Shown: piece by piece, positions 26,243 through 34,682 of the stretch
Numbering within the stretch: the first letter of the stretch is position 1
Layout of the letters: the number at the start of each line of letters is the position of its first letter
Assembly (NCBI RefSeq): GCF_021341785.1
Contig: NZ_JAJTTF010000013.1
Location: 62,001 to 126,000, forward strand
Direction: 5' to 3'
From: Microbacterium sp. Au-Mic1
GTDB lineage: Bacteria > Actinomycetota > Actinomycetes > Actinomycetales > Microbacteriaceae
DNA: 64,000 nucleotides
Position numbers and translations under genes: made by a program
The notes under the pieces: model-generated
The model's input: only the letters and a program-made list of their open reading frames with translations
Databases searched by the model: none
What the model was told of the DNA's origin: nothing

Positions 26243-27284
26243 GCAAGGGACCAACGTGCAACGGATCAAGGACGGCGCGCCACGCGCCTCGATCAAGGAC
26301 GTCGCCCAGCGTGCAGGTGTGTCGCCGCAGACCGTGTCGCGGGTCGCCAACGGGTACGTGCATGTGCGACCCGAGAAGCGCGAGAAGGTGCTCGCCGCGA
26401 TGAAGGAGCTCGGCTACCGGCCGAACAGCGCGGCCCGCAACCTGAAGTCGGGCCGGTTCCGCAGTCTCGGGGTCGTCACCTTCAACATCACGACGCTGGG
26501 CAACGAGCGCACGCTCGAGGCCGTCGCGGAGGCGGGCGCGGCTGCGGGCTACACGACGACCCTGATCCCCGTGACGGATCCCACCCGCATCTCGGTGGCG
26601 GGCGCCTTCGGGCGCCTCGAGGAGCAGGCCGTCGACGGCATCATCCTGATCATGTCCGCCGAGTTCGGCTCGCCGGACGACTACGCCCTCACGGCAGGGC
26701 TTCCGCTGGTCATCGTCGATTCGACCGCGACGGCGGATCACACGCTCGTCGACACCGATCAGGAACAGGGCGCTCGCACCGCGATGCGGCACCTGCTCGA
26801 CCTCGGGCATCGACGCATCGCCCACGTCGCCGGGCCGCTCAAGTCGTTCTCCGCGCATCGACGCGAGGACGCCTACGCGCGCGTCTGCCAGGAGCACGCC
26901 CTCGCCACCCCCGCCCGGCACCGCGGCGACTGGTCCGCGGCGTCGGGCTACGCCGCCGGCCGGGAGATCCTCGCCGAGGAGCCGCGACCCACTGCCGTCT
27001 TCGCCGCCAACGATCAGATGGCGCTGGGCGTGATGCGCGCCGCGCACGAGGCGGGCCTGCGCATTCCGCAGGACCTCAGTGTCATCGGCTTCGACGACAG
27101 CGACGACAGCGGCAGCTACTGGCCGCCGCTGACCACCATCCACCAGCATTTCGACGTCGTCGGCCAGCGTGCGACCGAACTGCTCATCGCGATGATCGAC
27201 GGGGAGCCGCTGCCCGAGAACCCGCTGATCCCGACCCGGCTCGTGGTCCGCGACAGCACCGGCCCGGTGCCGGCTCAGGACTGA
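26241..27284 (+). CDS. LacI-family repressor of the galactoside locus
   Basis: 347 residues. The N-terminal helix-turn-helix and hinge read ASIKDVAQRAGVSPQTVSRV and LGYRPNSAARNLKSG. The effector domain has HLLDLGHRRIAHVAG, AVFAANDQMALGVMRA and VIGFDDSDDSGSYWPPLTTI. The translation start is uncertain. The ATG at 26241 lies inside the operator with no ribosome site, whereas AAGGGA at 26244-26249 is well placed for an in-frame GTG at 26256 that would give a protein 5 residues shorter. Neighbours and shared operators make galactoside-type sugars the likely inducers. Confidence 0.92.
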   Translation: MQGTNVQRIKDGAPRASIKDVAQRAGVSPQTVSRVANGYVHVRPEKREKVLAAMKELGYRPNSAARNLKSGRFRSLGVVTFNITTLGNERTLEAVAEAGAAAGYTTTLIPVTDPTRISVAGAFGRLEEQAVDGIILIMSAEFGSPDDYALTAGLPLVIVDSTATADHTLVDTDQEQGARTAMRHLLDLGHRRIAHVAGPLKSFSAHRREDAYARVCQEHALATPARHRGDWSAASGYAAGREILAEEPRPTAVFAANDQMALGVMRAAHEAGLRIPQDLSVIGFDDSDDSGSYWPPLTTIHQHFDVVGQRATELLIAMIDGEPLPENPLIPTRLVVRDSTGPVPAQD

Positions 27285-27291
27285 CCGCACC

Positions 27292-29043
27292 TCAGAACTC
27301 GGTCGGGCCGAGCCGCGGCTCCGGAGCGAACCGGACCGTGGGTCGCTCCAGGCCGCGCAACTCGAGCACGAGGATCTCGTTGCCCTCCCCGCGCAGCAGC
27401 GGAGCCGGCACGTACAGGGTCTCCTGCGGCCCCCGCGCCGAGTAGCGGCCCAGCGCGAAGCCGTTGATCCAGACCGCGCCGGATCCCCACCCCCGCACGT
27501 CGAGGTGAAGATCACCTGATGCGTCCGCATCGAAGCTGCCGGCCAGCAGCACGGGCCCGCCGAGCGGGACCCCCCGCAGCACCGGCGTCCCGTGCGCCGC
27601 GAGCGCGGCGCGGACTCCGTCGGCCTCCAGCTCCAGGGGCGAGACGAGCCAGCCGTGCAGCTCCTCGCCGTCCAGGCGCACCGGGCCGATCACACCCTTG
27701 GCCTCGCCGATCCTGGGTCCGTAGTTCACGCCGCCCAGGTGCTCGACCAGGATCGACAGCTCCCCGCCCGAGGGCAGCGCGAGCACGCGGTCGTGCGCCT
27801 CACGATCGAGGATGCCGACCGCGTGGCCGTCGAGCAGCACGTGCGCGCGGTCGCGCACCTCTGCCACGGTGAGCGCGCCACCGTGCGGGATCTCGATCGC
27901 GTAGCGCGAGTGTCCGCGCGGCGACCCGAAGGCGGTGGCGGCGGGAGCCGTGTCGTGCGCGCTCCAGCGCTCGAGTCCGGCGTCCGAGAGCGCGACGGCG
28001 CGTTCCAGCGGCGCCTCCAGCACGCGTGCGGGCGAACGCGGGGCGGGACGGTCATCCGGCACCGGTGCGTGCGCCGCGATCACGTCGCGGAACCGCCAGT
28101 ACTTCTCGGTGGGCGTCCCGTCCTCGGCGATCGGCGCGTCGTAGTCGTACGAGGTCGCGATCGGCCGGTAGACGCCCTTGTCGTTGGCGCCGGCCATGTA
28201 CCCGAAGTTGGTGCCGCCGTGCACCATGTAGATGTTCACGCTCGCGCCCGCGGCGAGGATCGCCTCGAGCTCGGCCGCGCTGTCGGCCGCCGACGTCGTG
28301 TGGTGCGGCTCGCCCCAGCTGTCGAACCAGCCGCACCAGAATTCGGCGCACATGAGCGGCCCGCTCGGCTGATGCCGCCGCAGTGCCGCGAGCCTTTCGA
28401 CCGCGCGCGACCCGAACGACGCCGTGCTGAGCAGCTCGGGCAGAGTGCCGTCGTCGAGCATCGCATCGGTCGGCTGATCGACCGTGGTCAGGGGCACGTC
28501 GATGCCCGCCGCCCTGGTCATCTCGGTGAGCGCGCGCAGATAGGTCTTGTCGGATCCGTAGGCGCCGTACTCGTTCTCGATCTGCACCAGGATCACGCCG
28601 CCGCCGTGCGTGAGCTGGCGCGGCCGGACGATGTCGTACACCGCACCCAGATACCGCTCGACCTCGGCGAGATAGCGCGGATCGCGCGAGCGCACGGCGA
28701 TCGTGCCGTCCTCGATGAGCCACTCGGGAAGGCCGCCGTTGTGCCACTCGGCGCAGATGTAGGGGCCGGGTCGCACGATCGCGAACATGCCCTGGGCCTG
28801 GACCAGGTCGAGGAAGCGTCCGAGATCGAGGCCGTCCTCGGCGGCGAACGCCCCGCGCCGTGGTTCGTGCGCGTTCCAGGGCACGTAGGTCTCGATCGTG
28901 TTGAGGCCCATCTGCCGCGCGGTGCGCAGCCGGTCCTCCCACTGATCCGGGTGGATGCGGAAGTAGTGCATGGCCCCGGAGATCACCTGGAACGGTGCTC
29001 CGTCGAGGAGGAAGTCGGTCTCGCCGATGGCGAAGTCGGGCAT
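27292..29043 (-). CDS. GH35 beta-galactosidase
   Basis: 583 residues, no signal peptide, hence cytoplasmic. The barrel opens ISGAMHYFRIHPDQWEDRL and has RPGPYICAEWHNGGLPEWL. The acid/base is Glu158 in QIENEYG and the nucleophile Glu234 in CAEFWCGWFDSWG. C-terminal jelly-roll modules include WGSGAVWINGFALGRYSARG, typical of bacterial GH35. It is last in the minus-strand operon with the ABC importer, separated from it by a strong hairpin. Its end faces lacI at 7 nt. Confidence 0.94.
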   Translation of the reverse strand: MPDFAIGETDFLLDGAPFQVISGAMHYFRIHPDQWEDRLRTARQMGLNTIETYVPWNAHEPRRGAFAAEDGLDLGRFLDLVQAQGMFAIVRPGPYICAEWHNGGLPEWLIEDGTIAVRSRDPRYLAEVERYLGAVYDIVRPRQLTHGGGVILVQIENEYGAYGSDKTYLRALTEMTRAAGIDVPLTTVDQPTDAMLDDGTLPELLSTASFGSRAVERLAALRRHQPSGPLMCAEFWCGWFDSWGEPHHTTSAADSAAELEAILAAGASVNIYMVHGGTNFGYMAGANDKGVYRPIATSYDYDAPIAEDGTPTEKYWRFRDVIAAHAPVPDDRPAPRSPARVLEAPLERAVALSDAGLERWSAHDTAPAATAFGSPRGHSRYAIEIPHGGALTVAEVRDRAHVLLDGHAVGILDREAHDRVLALPSGGELSILVEHLGGVNYGPRIGEAKGVIGPVRLDGEELHGWLVSPLELEADGVRAALAAHGTPVLRGVPLGGPVLLAGSFDADASGDLHLDVRGWGSGAVWINGFALGRYSARGPQETLYVPAPLLRGEGNEILVLELRGLERPTVRFAPEPRLGPTEF

Positions 29044-29092
29044 GAGGGCTCCGGGGTTCGTGAGGATCGGCGTCGGAGGACGCCGGACGGAA

Positions 29093-29128
29093 GGGGTGCG
29101 GGATCCGCTTCGGCGGACCCCGCACCCC
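29093..29128 (-). terminator. TTCG-loop hairpin between the binding-protein and beta-galactosidase genes
   Basis: Arms GGGGTGCGGGATCCGC (29093-29108) and GCGGACCCCGCACCCC (29113-29128), one mismatch, loop TTCG on the plus strand (CGAA on the transcribed minus strand). It sits 16 nt after the binding-protein stop and 50 nt before the GH35 start. It could act as a partial terminator or 3'-stabiliser that keeps binding-protein mRNA above GH35 mRNA. Confidence 0.7.
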
Positions 29129-29143
29129 GAGGGCGGATCCGGG

Positions 29144-30466
29144 CTACTTGTTGACCTGGAAGCCCTGCTGGTTGCCGTAGTCGACGAGCGTCTTCTGCCA
29201 CTCCTTCAGCGCCGCGTTCAGATCGCCCTTGGCGCCGATGGCCTTGCCGACCGAGTCGCCGAAGACATTGTTCGCGTAGCCCTGGAAAGGCAGGTACTGC
29301 CAGCCCGTGATGACCGACTTCGCCGAGGCGGCGCCGACCTGGTTCGCCTTCTGGCCGTCCACGAAGGCGGGGAAGGTGCGGTTCGCCCATGCCTGGTCGT
29401 CGAACGTGGCGACGGTCGAGGGGAATCCGTTCTTGTTGACGAGGTCGCGCCCCTTGCCGTCGGCGAGGAACTGCAGCACGGCGGCGGCGAGGGCCTTGTT
29501 CTTGCTCTGGTCCGTGACGGAGATCCCGCTGCCGCCGTTCTCAGCGGATCCGGGAGTGCCGTCCCACGTCGGCATGGGCGCGACCTTCCACTTGTCCACG
29601 CCGTAGTCCTCGCCCATGTCGATCATCCACGAGCCCATCATCAGCGTGCCGAGCTTGTCCTGCGCGAGCGCCTTGGTCCACTCGTCGGACCAGGTGGCGA
29701 GCGGGGAGAGTTCGCCCTTCTGCAGCATGCCGCCCCACATGTCGGCGAACTTCTTGCTGCCGGTGTCCTGCAGGTCGATCGTGACCTTCTCCCCCTCGGT
29801 CTTGAACGGGTGCCCGCCCGAGGCCCAGATCATGCTGGTGAAGAAGCCGGCGTCGCCGCCGGTGGCGATGTAGGCGTCCGGGTTCGCCGCGTGCAGCTTC
29901 GCGCTGTCGGCGACGAACTCGTCCCAGGTCTTCGGCGCCTCGGTGATGCCGGCGGCGGCGTAGAGCTTCGTGTTGTAGATCATGACCATGGGGCCCGAGT
30001 CGAGCGGGATACCGACGAGCTTGCCGCCGACGTTGACCGCGTTCCAGGTGGAGGCGGTGAACTTGTCCTTGTAGCCGTCCAGGCCGTAGGGGGTCATGTC
30101 CGCGAGCGCACCGCTCATCGTGAGCTGCGGCATCGTCTGGTACTCCACCGGCACGATGTCCGGAGCACCGGATCCGGCCTTGACCGCGTTCTGCAGCTTG
30201 GTGACCGTCGCGTCGGGGTTGTCGAGCTTGACGACCTTGATCTTGACGTTCGGGTGCTCCTTGGTGAAAGCGTCCGCCCAGCCCTGGGTCGTGTCGCCCC
30301 AGGTCCACCAGGTGAGCTCACCGCCCTTCTTCAGCGCGGCGTCGATGTCGGCCTTCGAGCCGCCCGAGGCGGCGTCGCTGCCGCTCTGGCAGCCGGCGAG
30401 GGCGCCCATCATGAGCGAGGCGGCGCCGACGACGACGGCGGCGCGCATCCAGATGTTCTTCTTCAC
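29144..30466 (-). CDS. Sugar ABC transporter substrate-binding lipoprotein
   Basis: Family-1 (MalE/UgpB-like) extracellular binding protein, 440 residues. The signal MKKNIWMRAAVVVGAASLMM leads to a lipobox GALAGC and a Gly/Ser linker. The mature domain has LTWWTWGDTTQGWADAF, VEYQTMPQLTMSG and a hinge region GPMVMIYNTKLYAAAG. GTG start with AAAGGAAA upstream. It stands between the permeases and GH35 in one operon, so the ligand is probably a galactose- or mannose-containing oligosaccharide. Confidence 0.92.
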   Translation of the reverse strand: MKKNIWMRAAVVVGAASLMMGALAGCQSGSDAASGGSKADIDAALKKGGELTWWTWGDTTQGWADAFTKEHPNVKIKVVKLDNPDATVTKLQNAVKAGSGAPDIVPVEYQTMPQLTMSGALADMTPYGLDGYKDKFTASTWNAVNVGGKLVGIPLDSGPMVMIYNTKLYAAAGITEAPKTWDEFVADSAKLHAANPDAYIATGGDAGFFTSMIWASGGHPFKTEGEKVTIDLQDTGSKKFADMWGGMLQKGELSPLATWSDEWTKALAQDKLGTLMMGSWMIDMGEDYGVDKWKVAPMPTWDGTPGSAENGGSGISVTDQSKNKALAAAVLQFLADGKGRDLVNKNGFPSTVATFDDQAWANRTFPAFVDGQKANQVGAASAKSVITGWQYLPFQGYANNVFGDSVGKAIGAKGDLNAALKEWQKTLVDYGNQQGFQVNK

Positions 30467-30547
30467 TGCGGGTTTCCTTTCGGGAGGTGATGCAGAGATC
30501 TTTCGTGCGTGGGATTCGTGATGCGGGGAAGGTGGATCGAGGCGCAG

Positions 30548-31525
30548 CTACTTGACGCTTCCGGCGGCGAGGCCGGACTGCCAGTACCGCTGCAGGTACA
30601 GGAACGCGGCGGAGATGGGCAGCACCGTGAGCAGCGAGCCGGTGATGACCAGCTGCGGGATCGGCGCCGTTCCGATCGAGGCGGAGGCGGACGCCCACTG
30701 GCTGAGCCCCACCGTGAGCGGATACCACTCGGGGCTGGAGAGCATGATCAGCGGGAGGAAGTAGTTGTTCCACGTCGCGACCACCGCGAACATCAGCACG
30801 GTGATGAAGGCCGGGGCGAGCTGGCGCAGCGAGATCGAGAAGAAGATCCGCAGCTCCCCTGCGCCGTCCAGACGCGCGGCCTCGATGAGCTCGTCGGGGA
30901 TCGCTTCGGCGGCGTAGACCCACACCAGGTACAGGCCGAATGCGCTCACCAGCGACGGGATGATGACCGCCGCGGGAGTGTTCGTCAGACCGAGCTTGCT
31001 GAACAGCAGGAACTGCGGCACCGCGAGCACGGATCCGGGGATGGCGAGCGCGCCGAGGATGATCGCGAACACGGCCTTGCGCCCGGGGAAGCGGTACTTC
31101 GCGAGGCCGTAGCCGGCGAGCGTGGCCAGCAGGGTGGCTCCGCCGGCCCCGACCACGACGTACAGCACGGTGTTCAGGAACCAGCGCAGGAAGATGCCGT
31201 CGTTGTAGGTGAAGGTGTCCGCGATGTTCGAGAACAGGGAGAAGGTCGGCCCGAACCACAGTCCCGGCGTCGTGTAGAGATCGGACTTCGACTTGGTCGC
31301 GTTGACCACCAGCCAGAACAGCGGCCCCAGGCTGTACAGCAGCATGAGGGTCATCACGATCATCAGCGTGATCGAGGTGCGGGTGCGACGCGGCGAGCTG
31401 CGCCGCGTACGCCGGGCCGGCCGGTGCGCGACCCGTCCACTCGCGAGCCGGCTCGGGCGCCGTCCGGTGACGACGGCCTCGGTGTCCATCGAGTCCGCGC
31501 TGTTCGAGGTCATGACGCTCATCAC
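30548..31525 (-). CDS. Sugar ABC transporter permease, MalG type
   Basis: 325 residues with a long Arg/Ser-rich cytoplasmic N-terminus (about 50 residues) then six membrane segments starting TLMIVMTLMLLYSLGPLFWL. The coupling motif is EAARLDGAGELRIFFSISLR. The ORF start at 31525 overlaps the stop of the upstream permease; internal ATGs at 31522 and 31513 are possible starts. No ATPase gene is present, so a shared MsiK-like ATPase encoded elsewhere probably serves the importer. Confidence 0.9.
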   Translation of the reverse strand: MMSVMTSNSADSMDTEAVVTGRRPSRLASGRVAHRPARRTRRSSPRRTRTSITLMIVMTLMLLYSLGPLFWLVVNATKSKSDLYTTPGLWFGPTFSLFSNIADTFTYNDGIFLRWFLNTVLYVVVGAGGATLLATLAGYGLAKYRFPGRKAVFAIILGALAIPGSVLAVPQFLLFSKLGLTNTPAAVIIPSLVSAFGLYLVWVYAAEAIPDELIEAARLDGAGELRIFFSISLRQLAPAFITVLMFAVVATWNNYFLPLIMLSSPEWYPLTVGLSQWASASASIGTAPIPQLVITGSLLTVLPISAAFLYLQRYWQSGLAAGSVK

Positions 31526-32418
31526 TTCTGCTCCTTCGAGCCCATGGACTGCGCGACGAAGGCGATGATCATCGTGATCACGCCGGAGATGATCGCGATC
31601 GCGGCGGCGTAGTTGAACTGGGATCCGGCGAACGACAGGTTGAACGCGTACATGTTCGGCGTGAAGTAGCTGGAGATCGAGTTCGGCGCGATCTTCTGCA
31701 GCACGGCGGGCTCGTTGAACAGCTGGAAGCTGCCGATGATGGAGAAGATGGTCGCGACCACGATCGCGCCCCGGATGGCCGGCAGCTTGATGCTGAACAC
31801 CGTGCGCAGCGCACCGGCGCCGTCGATCTCGGCCGCCTCGTACTGCTCCTGCGGCACCGCCTGCAGCGCGGAGAAGAAGATCAGCATGTTGTAGCCGACG
31901 AACTCCCAGGTGACGATGTTGCCGATCGCGGGGAGGATGAACGTCGCCGACAGCGGGGAGGGCACGACGTCGCCGAGCCAGCGGTTCAGATCAGCGACGA
32001 GACCGAACTGGTCGCCGTACATGTAGCCCCAGATCATCACGGCGACGACGCCGGGCACCGCATAGGGCAGGAAGATGCTGAGCCGGTAGAACGGCACGAA
32101 GCGCAGTCGCGCGCTGTCCAGTGCCAGGGCGGCGACGAGTGCGAGGATCAGCATGATCGGCACCTGCACCACGAGGAACAGCACGACACGGCCTGTGGCG
32201 TCCCAGAACTTCGGATCCACGATCGCCAGTGCGTAGTTCTCGAAGCCGACGAAGTGCGTGCCTCCGATCAGGGAGTCGCGGAACAGGCTGAGATAGATCG
32301 CGTACAGCAGCGGCGCGATGAGCACCAGCGTGAACACGAGCATGAAAGGACCGACGAACCACCAGCCGGCCCACGACCGCCGGGAGCGTCGGAGCCCCGT
32401 CATCGCCATCGACATCAA
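31522..32418 (-). CDS. Sugar ABC transporter permease, MalF type
   Basis: 298 residues, six membrane segments starting GWWFVGPFMLVFTLVLIAPLLYAIYLSLF (read as one hydrophobic helix plus periplasmic turn). The coupling motif is EAAEIDGAGALRTVFSIKLP. It is the first gene of the permease-permease-binding protein-GH35 operon. Operators O1 and O2 lie immediately upstream. Confidence 0.91.
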   Translation of the reverse strand: MMSMAMTGLRRSRRSWAGWWFVGPFMLVFTLVLIAPLLYAIYLSLFRDSLIGGTHFVGFENYALAIVDPKFWDATGRVVLFLVVQVPIMLILALVAALALDSARLRFVPFYRLSIFLPYAVPGVVAVMIWGYMYGDQFGLVADLNRWLGDVVPSPLSATFILPAIGNIVTWEFVGYNMLIFFSALQAVPQEQYEAAEIDGAGALRTVFSIKLPAIRGAIVVATIFSIIGSFQLFNEPAVLQKIAPNSISSYFTPNMYAFNLSFAGSQFNYAAAIAIISGVITMIIAFVAQSMGSKEQK

Positions 32419-32433
32419 GTCACTTCCTCGTGA

Positions 32434-32449
32434 TTGGTTGCGTTACCAA
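32434..32449. promoter_or_regulatory. LacI-type operator O1 of the importer operon
   Basis: TTGGTTGCGTTACCAA, centred on CG. It lies just downstream of a minus-strand TATAGT box (32454-32459), so it would cover the transcription start of the importer operon. Confidence 0.7.
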
Positions 32450-32467
32450 GAGCACTATATGCACACT

Positions 32468-32483
32468 ATGGTTACGTAAACAA
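32468..32483. promoter_or_regulatory. LacI-type operator O2, shared divergent region
   Basis: ATGGTTACGTAAACAA, the most symmetric copy (GTTACGTAA core). It overlaps the presumed -35 (TTGTTT on the minus strand) of the importer promoter. Confidence 0.7.
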
Positions 32484-32502
32484 CTCACGGTTCGGAAACG
32501 TG

Positions 32503-32518
32503 ATGTTTACGTTGCCAA
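32503..32518. promoter_or_regulatory. LacI-type operator O3 in front of the GH5 gene
   Basis: ATGTTTACGTTGCCAA, identical to O4 over TGTTTACGTTGCCA. Its TTGCCA may also act as the -35 of a GH5 promoter with TATGGA at 32537-32542 (19-nt spacer). Confidence 0.7.
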
Positions 32519-32601
32519 TCCGTCGAAGTTCCACCGTATGGACGATGTGCGGAGGAAGACGGAGGCCGAACAGATGGACAGAAGACGAAGGAGTTGGATC
32601 C

Positions 32602-34560
32602 ATGCAACGACGACGATGGACGCAGGGGGCGATCGCGCTGAGCGGCGCGATCCTCGCCCTTGCCCTCGCCGCGCCGGCTCAGGCCGCCACGACCTCGACG
32701 CGACCGGCCGCCGGCCCTGCGCCGACCCAGATCCCGCAGCTCACCGGTGCCGAGCTCTCCGCGAGCTGGACGGCGCCGCTGAGCACGCGCGGGCGCTACG
32801 TGGTAGACGCGGACGGCGACCGGTTCAAGCTCATCTCCGCGAACTGGGACGGCGCGCAAGGGCATTGGAGCGGGAACGGATCCAAGTCCGACCCGACCAC
32901 GCACAACAGCGGCGACAGCTACGACATCCCGATGGGTCTGGACCGGGTAGCGCTGCCGACCCTGATGAGCGACTTCCACTCGATCGGGATCAACAGCATC
33001 CGCCTGCCGTTCTCGAACGAGATGCTCGGGATGACGGCGGCCGTGCCGGACGCGGCGGTCGCGGCGAACCCGCAGCTGCGCGGCAAGACGCCCCTGCAGG
33101 TCTTCGACGCCGTGATCGACGCGCTCACCGCCGACGGCTTCGCCGTGATCCTGAACAACCACACCACGACGTCGCTGTGGTGCTGCGGCGTGGACGCCAA
33201 CACCAAGTGGTACAGCAGCCAGACCACCGAGAAGTGGATCTCGGACTGGGTCATGCTGGCCCAGCGGTACCGGACGAACCCGCGTGTCGTGGGCATGGAT
33301 CTGCGCAATGAGGTGCGCCGAGATGTGACCGACGACGCGAACTGGGGCATGGGCGACGGCAACGACCTGTACAAGGCGTACCAGCAGGCGGCCATCGCGA
33401 TCCAGAAGGTGAACCCGGACGTCCTCATCGTGATGGAGGGCATCAACTGGCAGGGGGTGCCGATCGACGGCTTCTTCCACGACCGGCCGATGCTGAAGCC
33501 GGTCGCGAACACGTCGAACACGATCCTGCACCCGGACAAGCTCGTCTATTCGGCGCACGTGTATGCGTACACCGGCCCGCAGCACACCGGCGCCACGGGC
33601 CTGGGCGAGACCCACGACCTGCGCTATCGGGACATGACGGCGGCGCAGCTCGCCGATGCCGTGACGCAGGAGGCGCTGTTCGTCACCACCGCCGGGCAGC
33701 ACTACACGGCGCCGGTGTGGATGAGCGAGTTCGGCATCCGCGGGGCCGGGGAGACGGATCAGAAGAACATCGACTGGTGGAACAACTTCACCGACCTGCT
33801 CGCCGCCAACGACACCGACTTCGCGGCATGGCCGCTGGTCACGCAGGCCGACGCCGCCGGCACGTTCGCCGACACCTACGCTCTGCTCGGATACCGGCCG
33901 GATGGCAGCAGGATCAGCATCGCCGATGACTGGCGATACGCGGGGTGGCAGAAGCTCGTGACCTCCGTCGGCAAGACCGGGCACGTCGACACCCCGACGC
34001 GCTGGAACATGCTGGGCAGCGACAGCTACCTGCCCGACACGAACGCCTCGGCGCTCATGCAGGACCGTCCCGACTGGGATCCGGGCCAGTGGAAGGGCGT
34101 CTGCCCGGACACCGAGCGCCTCCAGGGCGTGTCCCGCAGCAGCAACCGCGCCCTGTGCACCGACGCCGGGCAGCCGTCCCTCACGACCGTGCGCCACGTC
34201 GTCGGCAATGAGGCGAACGTGCAGTCCGACTGGGCCGCCGGCTACAGCAAGCTGCAGTGCGCGAACGGCGAGATCGCCGTGGGCCTCAGCCTGACCATCG
34301 GCACGGTCAACCGCTGGGCCACGTCCACGCTGCTCTGCGCGCCGAGTACCACCACACTGCCGCAGAGCAACGGCCGCACCCTCTGGTTCGACCGCGCCGA
34401 CAACCGGCCCGCGGGCGGAGGGTCGACCGCGAGCGACTGGGCGCCCGGACGCTTCAAGGGGCAGTGCGCGGACGGCGAGTACGTCGCGGGCATCGCCTAC
34501 ACCTATCAGCGGGTCCAGGGCGGCGTGCCGAGCGCTCTGCTCTGCAAGCCGCTGCACTGA
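32602..34560 (+). CDS. Secreted GH5-family glycoside hydrolase with three C-terminal cysteine repeats
   Basis: 652 residues. Signal peptide RRRWTQGAIALSGAILALAL with cleavage after AQA (about residue 28). The GH5 barrel has IRLPFSNEML, the acid/base Glu237 in MDLRNEVRRD and the nucleophile Glu376 in VWMSEFGIRG. An endo-acting beta-glucanase or beta-mannanase is likely; the neighbours favour a galactose-bearing polymer. From about residue 490 there are three copies of a module marked by a DWxxGxxKxxC start and a final (A/L)LC: DWDPGQWKGVC, DWAAGYSKLQC and DWAPGRFKGQC. The start is supported by AAGGAG upstream. Confidence 0.88.
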   Translation: MQRRRWTQGAIALSGAILALALAAPAQAATTSTRPAAGPAPTQIPQLTGAELSASWTAPLSTRGRYVVDADGDRFKLISANWDGAQGHWSGNGSKSDPTTHNSGDSYDIPMGLDRVALPTLMSDFHSIGINSIRLPFSNEMLGMTAAVPDAAVAANPQLRGKTPLQVFDAVIDALTADGFAVILNNHTTTSLWCCGVDANTKWYSSQTTEKWISDWVMLAQRYRTNPRVVGMDLRNEVRRDVTDDANWGMGDGNDLYKAYQQAAIAIQKVNPDVLIVMEGINWQGVPIDGFFHDRPMLKPVANTSNTILHPDKLVYSAHVYAYTGPQHTGATGLGETHDLRYRDMTAAQLADAVTQEALFVTTAGQHYTAPVWMSEFGIRGAGETDQKNIDWWNNFTDLLAANDTDFAAWPLVTQADAAGTFADTYALLGYRPDGSRISIADDWRYAGWQKLVTSVGKTGHVDTPTRWNMLGSDSYLPDTNASALMQDRPDWDPGQWKGVCPDTERLQGVSRSSNRALCTDAGQPSLTTVRHVVGNEANVQSDWAAGYSKLQCANGEIAVGLSLTIGTVNRWATSTLLCAPSTTTLPQSNGRTLWFDRADNRPAGGGSTASDWAPGRFKGQCADGEYVAGIAYTYQRVQGGVPSALLCKPLH

Positions 34561-34562
34561 CC

Positions 34563-34610
34563 CGTGCGCCTGTCCCGGACGGCGTACCGTCGCTCCGGGA
34601 CAGGCGCACG
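34563..34610 (+). terminator. Strong hairpin terminator after the GH5 gene
   Basis: CGTGCGCCTGTCCCGGA (34563-34579) pairs perfectly over 17 bp with TCCGGGACAGGCGCACG (34594-34610); the loop can form a smaller CGG/CCG stem. It begins 3 nt after the GH5 stop and separates it from the GH38-like gene. Confidence 0.85.
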
Positions 34611-34682
34611 ATCCTGCGCGACGCGACAGCGCCCCTCGACCCGACCCCCTGCACCGCATTCCCCACCCCGGAAGGATCCGCC

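Noticed and set aside
29144..32418. Missing ATPase gene read as a broken importer operon
   Set aside because: Actinobacterial sugar importers commonly share one MsiK-type ATPase encoded elsewhere, so its absence here is normal.
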